Positions 1-9,488 of a stretch of 64,000 bases of DNA are shown here, piece by piece. Position 1 is the first letter of the stretch. Each line of letters opens with the position of its first letter. The notes below the pieces were generated by a model. That model saw nothing but the letters and a program-made list of their open reading frames with translations, was not told the origin of the DNA and did no database searches. The position numbers and the translations under genes were made by a program. This DNA comes from Pelomonas lactea (GTDB lineage Bacteria > Pseudomonadota > Gammaproteobacteria > Burkholderiales > Burkholderiaceae_C): the NCBI RefSeq assembly GCF_043555885.1, contig NZ_JBIGHX010000003.1, positions 372,001 to 436,000 of the forward strand, read 5' to 3'.

Positions 1-1149
1 CACGTCCATGATGTCCGTGGGCTTGAGCGTGTCGGCCAGCGTCTTGATCTCGGCGCTGGTGGCCGAGCCGAGCTTGATCCACGTGATGGCGGCGCCCGCG
101 GCGGCTGGGTCCAGCGAAAAGCCGGTGCCGAACCTGGCGACGTACAGCGAGCCCGACGACAGGTCCTTGGCCTTGTCGGCCACGAACATGAAGAAGCCGC
201 CGTTGGTCGCGTCGTCGCCCATGATGGCGGTGCGCTGGTCGGGCATGACCTGGATCAGCTCGTGCGAGATGCGGCCCAGGCAGTAGTGCTTCTTGATGGT
301 GCCGGTGCCGTCGGGGTTGACGGTCACTTCGGGCAGGTGGCCGTAGTGGTAGGGGTTGGCCTTGGTCTCGTCGCCGAACAGGTTCTTGCTGTAGGCCTTG
401 AACTGGGCGCTGGTCGACGCGGTGAAGGCATCGGGCTCGTATTCCTCGCTGGACAGGTGCGTGTCCCACGGCGACAGGCTGGAGCCGCAGGTGATCCACA
501 GGCCCATCGCGGGCGCGGTGTCCACGTTGTGGTACTTCACGAGCGACAGCTTGCCGGTGGCGGGGTCCTGGTCCAGCGTCAGCACGGCGATGGGGGAGGG
601 CAGGCGGCCGTACATGTCGGTCTTGCCGTCCTGTGCCCAGGTCGTGTACTCGAACTGCACGACGGCGAACACGGCGTTGCCCTTCACGCCGGTGACGCTG
701 GCGTTGGGCAGCTTCAGCAGCGAGGTGCCGTCCGGCGAGTCGCTGAAGAACTGGCGCTCCTTGCCGGCGACCGTGGTGTCGATGATGGGCTTGCCGGCGA
801 AGTCGACATAGCCGCCCGCAAGGACGGTGCCGCCCTTGCCGTCCGGCACGAGGTCGCCGGTGGTGAAGAAGGGCTGGTAGGCCAGCGCGTAGTCCTGCGT
901 GCTGTTGTCGGTGTACTTGACGCTGAGTGTCGAGGCCACGAGCGTCTTGGCCATGTCGGCCGGCGTGGCCAGCGACGGGGCGGCCATGCCGGTGAAGCTG
1001 GCGCCGGTCATGCTGGGCGTGGGGCCGCTGGTGCCGCCGCCGCAGGCGGTCAGCAGGCTGCCCATGGCCGAGCCGCCGAGCGGCAGCATGAGCGGGGCGC
1101 CCAGGAACTTCAGGGCTTGGCGGCGTTGGAGAGCGTTGGGTCGGGACAT
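1..1149 (-). CDS. PhoX-type (DUF839) phosphatase, partial: N-terminal 383 residues
   Basis: The reading frame runs leftward from ATG at 1149 and leaves the window at base 1 without a stop, so only the N-terminal 383 residues are present. The N-terminus carries a twin-arginine-like stretch (RRQALKFLG) followed by a hydrophobic run and a lipobox-like LLTAC. This suggests Tat export, perhaps with lipid anchoring. Later residues include WITCGSSLSPWDTHLSSEEY, typical of the DUF839/PhoX family. Known members are calcium- and iron-dependent periplasmic alkaline phosphatases that release phosphate from organic esters. Whether this one is a phosphatase or a DUF839 protein of other function cannot be settled from the fragment. 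No Pho box was recognised upstream. Confidence 0.82.
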   Translation of the reverse strand, partial: MSRPNALQRRQALKFLGAPLMLPLGGSAMGSLLTACGGGTSGPTPSMTGASFTGMAAPSLATPADMAKTLVASTLSVKYTDNSTQDYALAYQPFFTTGDLVPDGKGGTVLAGGYVDFAGKPIIDTTVAGKERQFFSDSPDGTSLLKLPNASVTGVKGNAVFAVVQFEYTTWAQDGKTDMYGRLPSPIAVLTLDQDPATGKLSLVKYHNVDTAPAMGLWITCGSSLSPWDTHLSSEEYEPDAFTASTSAQFKAYSKNLFGDETKANPYHYGHLPEVTVNPDGTGTIKKHYCLGRISHELIQVMPDQRTAIMGDDATNGGFFMFVADKAKDLSSGSLYVARFGTGFSLDPAAAGAAITWIKLGSATSAEIKTLADTLKPTDIMDV

Positions 1150-1215
1150 GAAAGCGGCAGACTGCGCAGCTGTGGAAAGCGCCGCAATCTAGGCTTTTTG
1201 CATGTCGATATCGTT

Positions 1216-1233
1216 AAAAGCGGGGTGGCCCGC
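1216..1233 (-). terminator. possible rho-independent terminator after the BPSS1780-family gene
   Basis: Read leftward, GCGGG-CCAC-CCCGC is followed directly by TTTT, 15 bases past the stop of the gene ending at 1248. The stem is only five pairs and the T-run four bases, so this is a weak candidate. Confidence 0.4.
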
Positions 1234-1247
1234 CGCCCGCGCCGGCC

Positions 1248-2069
1248 TCAGGTCTTGCTGTCGAGCAGGTCCTGAGGCGCGCCGAACATGAAGCAGTCGA
1301 CGAAGCTGAAGTACAGCGACGCGTAGAACACCGCCCAGGCCAGCATGCCGACCACCAGCATCACCACCGGCGCCGCCTGCAGCAGCCCCAGCGCGGTGAA
1401 CACCATCGTGATGGCCATGGACAGCACCAGGAAGGCCGCCACCCACAGCAGGCCGTTCAGCGCGAAGGCCGCCTTGTTGCGCCACAGCGCCAGCGTGCTG
1501 GAGAACAGCGCCTGGCCCACGCCCTGGCCGCCCCAGTGGATGAGTGCCGGTGCGTGCCAGTAGGGCACCGACAGCAGCGCCAGCCCGCCAAAGCGCAGCA
1601 GCGCGCCCCAGACGATGCGCGAGTCCTCGGCCACCTTGGCGAACTCCTCCGCCGAGCCCTTCTTCTCCATCAGCTCCATCACGGCCCGCGTCGCTTCGCC
1701 ATCGATGGCGTTGGCGGCCATCAGGATGAGCAGCGCCAGCACCGCGAAGCTGGCGCCCAGCACCAACTGGCGGTTGCGGCGCTCGGGCGTCAGCCGCAGC
1801 GGCGCGACGAAGACGGCCGCCGTGGGCATCTTCTTCTGCAGCACCAGGTGCGTGGCCAGCATGAAGCCCAGCGAGCAGATCGGGATGGCCATCAGCCCCA
1901 GCAGCGGGCCCACCAGCGGCAGCGCCGTCAGCAGCATGGAGGCCAGCAGCGCCAGGCCCATCAGGCCGACGAAGGCCATAGGCTGGCGCCGGAAGACGCG
2001 AAAGCCGTGCCGAATCCACAGCCGGCCATTGGCAGCCGGGACCTGCTGCAGGTGCAACTGCATGGTCAT
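1248..2069 (-). CDS. BPSS1780-family integral membrane protein
   Basis: 273 residues with several hydrophobic segments (about residues 33-75, 100-120, 150-175, 185-250), so a multipass inner-membrane protein. It resembles the BPSS1780 family of unknown function, which in Burkholderiales commonly lies next to thrB. Its ATG overlaps the thrB stop in an ATGA arrangement (2066-2069), indicating translational coupling as the last gene of a leftward DUF2782-thrB-BPSS1780 cluster. The start could also be the second Met two codons in. No enzymatic motif is visible, and function is unknown. Confidence 0.8.
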   Translation of the reverse strand: MTMQLHLQQVPAANGRLWIRHGFRVFRRQPMAFVGLMGLALLASMLLTALPLVGPLLGLMAIPICSLGFMLATHLVLQKKMPTAAVFVAPLRLTPERRNRQLVLGASFAVLALLILMAANAIDGEATRAVMELMEKKGSAEEFAKVAEDSRIVWGALLRFGGLALLSVPYWHAPALIHWGGQGVGQALFSSTLALWRNKAAFALNGLLWVAAFLVLSMAITMVFTALGLLQAAPVVMLVVGMLAWAVFYASLYFSFVDCFMFGAPQDLLDSKT

Positions 2070-3079
2070 TCAAGACTCTCCAGCGGCATGGCATGCCAGG
2101 GCTTGCTGATGCGCTCGCGCAGCACGCGCTCGAAGTGGCGCGGGTCGTGCGCCTTCAGCAGCGAGGCCTCGCGCGGCAGGTGCAGGTCGTACAGGCGCGA
2201 CACCCAGAAGCGCAGCGCCGCGGCGCGCAGCAGTGCGGGCAGCAGCCGGTGCTCGGTGCCGGACAGCGGCCGCACGCTCTCGTAAGCGGCGACGAAGACG
2301 GCGGCGCGCTCGGTGATGAGGCGGCCGTCGGCCAGGTCGATGCACCAGTCGTTCAGGCACACGGCCAGGTCGAACAGCCAGGTGTCGACGCCGGCGAAAT
2401 AGAAGTCGAAGAAGCCGGTCAGCCGCTCGCGGCCCGGGCCCTCGCCGGGCTCGAACATGACGTTGTCGCGGAACAGGTCGGCGTGGATGGGGCCCGAGTG
2501 GTGCTGCAGCAGTTCGGCGTAGCCGGCCGACGCGGCCAGCTGCTGCTGGTAGGCCAGCTCGCTGGTCAGCAGCGCGCGCTCATCGGCGTTCAGGAAGGGC
2601 AGCAGCTGCGGCACCACCTGCTGCCACCAGGCCAGGCCGCGCAGGTTGGGCTGGTGCAGCGGGTAGTCGCGCCCGGCAAGGTGCATCTGCGCGAGCGTGG
2701 CGCCCACCTGCTGGCAGTGGAAGGCGTCCGGCGCCATCTGGTGGCCGCCGTGCAGGCGGTCGACGATGGCCGCGGGCTTGCCCGCCACCTCGAACAGGAT
2801 CTCGCCCGTCGCGTCGGCATGCGGCTCGGGCACCGGCACGCCGCGCTGGGCCAGGTGCTGCATCAGCCGCAGGTAGAACGGCAGCTGCTCGGCAGTGAGG
2901 CGCTCGAACAGCGTCAGCACGTAGCGGTGCAGGTGGCCGTCGTCGCCGGTGCAGTCGACGAAGTAGTTGGTGTTCTCGATGCCGGCGCCGATGCCGCGCA
3001 GCGAGCTGAGCTGCCCCAGGTGGAGGTGATCCAGCAGGGCTTGGGCCTGCGCGGGGCTGACTTCGGTGAAAACGGCCAT
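2066..3079 (-). CDS. thrB: homoserine kinase (ThrB, APH-fold type)
   Basis: 337 residues. It phosphorylates L-homoserine with ATP in threonine biosynthesis in the cytoplasm. The protein has the aminoglycoside-phosphotransferase fold rather than the GHMP fold of enterobacterial ThrB. Visible marks are the N-terminal GIENTNYFV, the Brenner-type catalytic loop HADLFRDNVMF near residue 198, and GFFDFYFAG, carrying the metal-binding Asp, shortly after. Length matches the family. It sits 40 bp downstream of the DUF2782 gene and overlaps the BPSS1780-family gene by 4 bp, so the three are probably cotranscribed. It is divergent from polA across the DUF2782 gene. Confidence 0.93.
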   Translation of the reverse strand: MAVFTEVSPAQAQALLDHLHLGQLSSLRGIGAGIENTNYFVDCTGDDGHLHRYVLTLFERLTAEQLPFYLRLMQHLAQRGVPVPEPHADATGEILFEVAGKPAAIVDRLHGGHQMAPDAFHCQQVGATLAQMHLAGRDYPLHQPNLRGLAWWQQVVPQLLPFLNADERALLTSELAYQQQLAASAGYAELLQHHSGPIHADLFRDNVMFEPGEGPGRERLTGFFDFYFAGVDTWLFDLAVCLNDWCIDLADGRLITERAAVFVAAYESVRPLSGTEHRLLPALLRAAALRFWVSRLYDLHLPREASLLKAHDPRHFERVLRERISKPWHAMPLESLE

Positions 3080-3119
3080 GACGTGGGGGCTGGGCTGCGG
3101 CGGCGGGCGCCGCGGGCAA

Positions 3120-3413
3120 TCAGAATTTGAGGACGCGCCAGACCCGGGTGCCGGAGCCGCTCTTGCTCAGGCCGGTGCCGCTGCCGCCGGCCGACTCGCG
3201 GCCCGCGTCGTTGACGACGATCTCGTAGTCGGGGGCCTTGGTGAGCTTGTTCTTCACCGTGACCTTCTTGGTCTCGCCGCGCACCTTGAGTTCCTCGATG
3301 CGGACCTGGTCGTCCTCGGCCACGGTCTGCTCGACCTTGGGCTCGGGCGGCGGGTCGGCCAGGACGGGGGCAGCAACGGCTGCGAGCAGCAGCAGGGCGG
3401 TGAAGCGACGCAT
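3120..3413 (-). CDS. DUF2782 small periplasmic protein
   Basis: 97 residues beginning MRRFTALLLL, with a clear Sec signal peptide ending near LADPPP. The mature part is short, charged and beta-rich, and ends in GSGTRVWRVLKF, characteristic of DUF2782. This family is repeatedly found beside polA and thrB in proteobacteria; its role is unknown. The start at 3413 is the only Met that includes the signal peptide. It lies 42 bp from the divergent polA start, so the two genes share a very short promoter region. Confidence 0.8.
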   Translation of the reverse strand: MRRFTALLLLAAVAAPVLADPPPEPKVEQTVAEDDQVRIEELKVRGETKKVTVKNKLTKAPDYEIVVNDAGRESAGGSGTGLSKSGSGTRVWRVLKF

Positions 3414-3455
3414 GCTGCCGATTCTAGGTGGGCGGCTCGCCGAGAATCCCACCCC

Positions 3456-6215
<2,760 letters not shown>

Positions 6216-6242
6216 TTTCCTATTTTTCCCAAAATAGGGAAA
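6216..6242. promoter_or_regulatory. AT-rich inverted repeat between polA and the toxin-antitoxin pair
   Basis: Left arm TTTCCTATTTT (6216-6226), spacer TCCC, right arm AAAATAGGGAAA (6231-6242). The arms match except for one unpaired G in the right arm. The repeat begins at the base after the polA stop and ends 27 bp before the antitoxin start, in an otherwise GC-rich region. It could be an autoregulatory operator for the Phd-like antitoxin or a polA 3' hairpin. No clear T-run follows, so the operator reading is preferred. Confidence 0.5.
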
Positions 6243-6269
6243 ATGGGTGGGCCTGACCAGGAGCCACCC

Positions 6270-6614
6270 ATGTCCGCCGTCCTCGAACAAGCCATCGCCG
6301 ACCAACTGCCCAGCGTGACGGCCACGGAACTCGTGGCCGGCATCCAGAAGGTGGGCCGCGCGGTGGCTGCCCATGGCGCCGTGCTCATCACCAAGCACGA
6401 CCAGCCGGCCTTCGTGCTGATGTCCGTCGAGCGCTACCGCGAACTGCAGCGCGCCGCCGAGCCCGACCTGGGCGCGCTGAGCGGCGAGTTCGATGCGATG
6501 TTCGAGCGCATGCAGGGGCAGGGCGAGGCGCTGGCCGACGCGTTTGCGATGGCGCCCGAGGCGGTGGGGCAAGCCGCCGTGAAGGCCGCCAAGCCCCGCC
6601 GCAAGGCCGCCTGA
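6270..6614 (+). CDS. Phd/YefM-family type II antitoxin
   Basis: 114 residues from ATG 6270, which has a CAGGAG Shine-Dalgarno seven bases upstream; the earlier in-frame ATG at 6243 lacks one. The segment VTATELVAGIQKVGRAVAAH, then VLITKHDQPAFVLMSVERYREL, follows the Phd/YefM N-terminal DNA-binding fold: a helix, then beta strands ending in a conserved Val-Leu-Met stretch. The C-terminal half is Ala/Glu/Met-rich and ends in a basic tail. This half normally folds on the toxin. It lies one base upstream of the zeta-like gene, so the two form a bicistronic module. Members of this family usually repress their own promoter; the palindrome at 6216-6242 is the candidate site. Confidence 0.8.
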   Translation: MSAVLEQAIADQLPSVTATELVAGIQKVGRAVAAHGAVLITKHDQPAFVLMSVERYRELQRAAEPDLGALSGEFDAMFERMQGQGEALADAFAMAPEAVGQAAVKAAKPRRKAA

Positions 6615-6615
6615 C

Positions 6616-7230
6616 TTGCCGATCTTCGTGCTGGCCGGTGTCAACGGCGCCGGCAAGAGTTCGCTGGGCGGTGCGGCCATCCAGGCCAGCGGCGCCGAGT
6701 TCTTCAACCCCGACGTCATCGCCGCGCGGCTGCGCGAGCAGCAGCCGGGCCTGTCCGCCGAACAGGCCAACGGCCTGGCGTGGACGCTGGGCCGCCGCGG
6801 CCTGGAGAAGGCGCTGGCCGGCGGCCTGACCTACGCGTTCGAGACGACGCTGGGCGGCCACAGCATCGCGAGGTTGCTGCTGGAAGGGGCGCGGGCCGGC
6901 GCCGAAGTCCACGTCTGGTTTGCCGGCCTGGCGACGCCCGAGCTGCACCTGAAGCGCATCGCCGCGCGCGTCGCGGCGGGTGGGCACGACATCCCCGAGG
7001 CCAAGGTGCGCGAGCGCTTCGACGCCAGCCGCAGCAACCTCGTCAAGCTGATGCCGCACCTGGCCAGCCTGCGCGTCTACGACAACAGCGTGGAGGCCGA
7101 CCCGCGCGCCGGCAAGCGGCCGCAGCCGGTGCTGCTGCTGCAGATGCAGGCCGGGCGTGTCATGTCGCACGCGCCGCTGCGCGGCGTGCCCGCCTGGGCC
7201 AAACCTCTGCTGGCCGCGGCGCTGCGTTGA
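6616..7230 (+). CDS. zeta-toxin-like P-loop kinase
   Basis: 204 residues from a TTG start one base after the antitoxin stop. The N-terminus holds a Walker A motif (GVNGAGKSS, residues 8-16), then FFNPDVIAARLR (30-40) and AFETTLGG (74-81). These resemble the substrate-binding and Thr-Thr-Leu segments of zeta toxins. Known zeta enzymes phosphorylate UDP-N-acetylglucosamine or related sugars and block cell-wall synthesis. A housekeeping small-molecule kinase role is possible. No closer ATG gives a P-loop at the expected position, so TTG is accepted. The pairing with a Phd-type antitoxin rather than epsilon is noteworthy. Confidence 0.75.
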   Translation: MPIFVLAGVNGAGKSSLGGAAIQASGAEFFNPDVIAARLREQQPGLSAEQANGLAWTLGRRGLEKALAGGLTYAFETTLGGHSIARLLLEGARAGAEVHVWFAGLATPELHLKRIAARVAAGGHDIPEAKVRERFDASRSNLVKLMPHLASLRVYDNSVEADPRAGKRPQPVLLLQMQAGRVMSHAPLRGVPAWAKPLLAAALR

Positions 7231-7237
7231 CTATCAT

Positions 7238-7258
7238 CCCCACCTCCTGGAGGAGGGG
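7238..7258 (+). promoter_or_regulatory. near-perfect inverted repeat enclosing the Shine-Dalgarno of the LuxR-type gene
   Basis: CCCCACCTCC (7238-7247) and GGAGGAGGGG (7249-7258) are complementary at nine of ten positions around T7248. The right arm contains the GGAGGAGG ribosome-binding site of the gene starting at 7261. In RNA the central pairs must open, but a stem of seven or eight pairs would mask the site. It may simply reflect a strong Shine-Dalgarno in GC-rich DNA. Confidence 0.4.
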
Positions 7259-7260
7259 TG

Positions 7261-7884
7261 ATGAGGGTTCTGCTGATCGATGGATTTCCGATGGTGCGCG
7301 CCGCGCTCACCGGCCTGATCGAGCAGAACTTCGCCGGCGCGCAGGTGCAGGGCGTGGACAGCGTCGCTGCCGCGCGCGCCGCGCTGGCCGAGCAGCTGCC
7401 CCGCCTGGTGCTGCTGGACCTGCACGTGGACGGTGGCTTCGAACTGCTGCAGCAGATCCACCGCGAGCACCTGGTGCTGCCGGTGGTGGTCATCTCGGGC
7501 AGCGACGACACCGAGGACGCGCTGCAGGCGCTGGGCGCCGGCGCGATGGGCTATGTGCCCGAGCGCAGCGACCTCAACACGCTGGTGCAGGCGCTGCACC
7601 TGGTGCTGGCCGGTGGCACCTACGTGCCGCCGCTCAAGCGCCTGGCCGACGAGCCCGCACCCGTGGCGGCGCCGGCCCGTGCCTGGGCCGAACTGCCGCT
7701 GACACCGCGCCAGAAGGGCGTGCTGGAGCTGCTGGCACGCGGGCTGTCCAACAAGGAAATCGCCCGGGAGCTGAACGTCAGCGTCGATACCGTGAAGGAC
7801 CACGTTGCCGCGGTGCTGAAGGCACTCGGCGCCAACTCGCGCACGCAGGCGGTGCTGATCGCGACACAGAAGCAAGGGCGGTGA
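7261..7884 (+). CDS. LuxR/NarL-type response regulator with atypical receiver
   Basis: 207 residues: receiver domain (about 1-125) and C-terminal LuxR helix-turn-helix (about 145-205; LTPRQKGVLELLARGLSNKEIARELNVS). It probably binds DNA and controls transcription. The phosphoacceptor Asp53 is present (LVLLDLHVD). However, the N-terminal acidic pair is reduced to Asp7 followed by Gly8, and the conserved Lys after the GYxx turn is replaced (GAMGYVPERSD). Phosphorylation-independent control is therefore possible. ATG 7261 is preferred over the adjacent GTG 7258 on spacing to GGAGGAGG. No partner kinase lies next to it. Confidence 0.88.
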   Translation: MRVLLIDGFPMVRAALTGLIEQNFAGAQVQGVDSVAAARAALAEQLPRLVLLDLHVDGGFELLQQIHREHLVLPVVVISGSDDTEDALQALGAGAMGYVPERSDLNTLVQALHLVLAGGTYVPPLKRLADEPAPVAAPARAWAELPLTPRQKGVLELLARGLSNKEIARELNVSVDTVKDHVAAVLKALGANSRTQAVLIATQKQGR

Positions 7885-8062
7885 CGGGCGTATTGCGGCG
7901 GCTTGATCGCTCCTGCGTGGTCGGCACCCGTAGACCCAAAGCGCAACTTGTCCAAGGCGAATTGCTCCCCCAGAGGCAGCCGTTCAGCGTTCGAGAACTG
8001 TCGCGTACTGAGGCCGAGGCGCAAGGCACTTCTGCTGGGACAGGCGTTTCGGCATGGCGCCA

Positions 8063-8623
8063 TCAGGCTCGAAGCACGAGCCCGACGAACAGGGATACGA
8101 GAAACACGATTGCACCTCCGGCGGCAACTGCCCGGTAGTGACTGCGACGCGCTGCGGAAATGGTCCGCTCCAGCACCGCCATGTCGTGACGAGTCGGGTG
8201 CATGTAGGCCACCACCGGCGCATTCGGTAGATAGCGCGACAGAAGTTGCTCGACTGTCTTCCGGTCGCCATTGCGGTGATCGTGGCGAGCAGCCGTGAGG
8301 CACGAGGACTCGCGCGAACCTGAAGGCGATTGATAGATGAAACGCACGGCTGGTGCGTACTCTTGGCGGGTGGCGCCGCCGACGAAAATCTCTTCGATGG
8401 CAGCCGACACCACGTTGCCATCCACCGGCACCCAGCCGCGCACGGACTTGAAGAAGCGCAGTCGCGCAAAACCGTAGCTGAATAGGCCAAGCCCGGCAGC
8501 AGCTGGTGACAGCCAACGCAGCGAGGTCGGAAGCCCCATCACCAGACTCATCAATGCGCCGGTCAAGAGCATCGCCCATGCTGCCGAGCGGGTAATCTGC
8601 TTGATGGCGTCAAGTCGCGTCAC
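8063..8623 (-). CDS. DUF3592-like membrane protein
   Basis: 186 residues. Two N-terminal hydrophobic segments (about 14-30 and 36-53) and one C-terminal segment (about 165-184) flank an extracytoplasmic or soluble domain. That domain contains YAPAVRFIYQSPSGSRESS and LLSRYLPNAPVVAYMHPTRHDMAVLE, the pattern of DUF3592. The family has no established function. Its base composition looks lower in G+C than its neighbours, and it is flanked by 178 and 277 bp of apparently empty DNA. It is therefore a candidate for recent acquisition. Confidence 0.65.
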   Translation of the reverse strand: MTRLDAIKQITRSAAWAMLLTGALMSLVMGLPTSLRWLSPAAAGLGLFSYGFARLRFFKSVRGWVPVDGNVVSAAIEEIFVGGATRQEYAPAVRFIYQSPSGSRESSCLTAARHDHRNGDRKTVEQLLSRYLPNAPVVAYMHPTRHDMAVLERTISAARRSHYRAVAAGGAIVFLVSLFVGLVLRA

Positions 8624-8900
8624 TAGGCATCCTCACCATGGGTTTGTCCAACTAGCCCTGCCGTGCAACCCCGCCGGCTGCTGCTTTGCCAAGCATCAAC
8701 AATGCAAAAGCGCTTGCCTACCGGAGCCTAGCCGAAATCGGCCACTGGCGAGCGTCGGCGGGTGACCGATAGGCGCGCTCCCGCCTCCCGCCTAACTGCG
8801 CCCTTGGCAACGCAGTCGGCGCCCTCGGCTACCCGTATTGCCGGGTGCGCAATGGCGACACTTGCTTGCAACATCCGCCGCGCTCGCCACCGGCGAGGCA
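8624..8900. other. 277-bp intergenic region without a recognisable gene
   Basis: No supported reading frame was found. The region holds a short hairpin ACTGCG/CGCAGT (8795-8800 and 8811-8816) and a 9-bp inverted pair, TGGCGAGCG near 8745 and CGCTCGCCA near 8881. These could be relics of a small mobile element, but nothing identifies one. It lies between two leftward genes and probably contains the promoter of the DUF3592 gene. Confidence 0.4.
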
Positions 8901-9488
8901 TCACCTGGCTTCCAGCAGCCGGCGCACCTCCGCCCTGAACCCGCCTGATTCGATCCGGGCATACAGGTTCCGCCCCGGGCAGACCGTCTGGGCGCTGTAG
9001 TCCTTGTGGCTGGCGATGTCGTCCAGCCCCAGCTTGTTTTCGCGCGCCAACCAGGCGGTCAGATCGACGGCGGCGTTCAGCTGTGCGGGCGTGGGCTGCT
9101 GCACCTCGAAGTTGCCCACCAGCATCAGCAGCGCATGGCCGCGAGGGTCGTAGTCGGTGTTGGTGTCGCCCGGCTGCTGCAGCGGCCGCGCCGCGTAGAT
9201 GCGGCCATCGGGCGCGATGACGTAGTGGTACGGGATGTCGGCCCAGCGCCTGGTGAGGCGCGACCATTGCTGCAGCCGGCGCAGGTAGGCCGCCACGTCG
9301 GCGCCGTCCTGCCAGACCTCGCCCTGGTGATGCAACGTGATCTTGCGGATGGGCTGCGCGGGCGCCGCGGTGCTGGCAGCCGTGCCGCCCCAGGCGTCCA
9401 CGTCGATGATGGTGGGGGCGGGCGGCCGCCCCGTGGCGCAGCCCGCCAGCGACAGGGCCGCAACAACGCTGGCGAGGCCGCGTCTCAC
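8901..9488 (-). CDS. N-acetylmuramoyl-L-alanine amidase lipoprotein (Amidase_2/PGRP fold)
   Basis: 195 residues from GTG 9488, which overlaps the xdhB stop (GTGA). The N-terminus MRRGLASVVAALSLAGC is a lipoprotein signal with Cys17 as lipidation site. The domain has the Amidase_2 pattern: ITLHHQGE (His53-His54), DIPYHYVIAPDGRIYAARP, then HKDYSAQTVCPG with His161 and Cys170 as remaining zinc ligands. The family cleaves the amide bond between muramic acid and the stem peptide. The GTG start is chosen because it alone gives the lipoprotein signal. Its coupling to a purine-oxidising enzyme is unexpected and may only reflect compaction. Confidence 0.85.
   Translation of the reverse strand: MRRGLASVVAALSLAGCATGRPPAPTIIDVDAWGGTAASTAAPAQPIRKITLHHQGEVWQDGADVAAYLRRLQQWSRLTRRWADIPYHYVIAPDGRIYAARPLQQPGDTNTDYDPRGHALLMLVGNFEVQQPTPAQLNAAVDLTAWLARENKLGLDDIASHKDYSAQTVCPGRNLYARIESGGFRAEVRRLLEAR

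Noticed and set aside
8791..8816. GCCTAAC followed by a short hairpin, resembling the start of an integron attC site
   Set aside because: The complementary GTTAGGC end is missing and no cassette structure or integrase is nearby.
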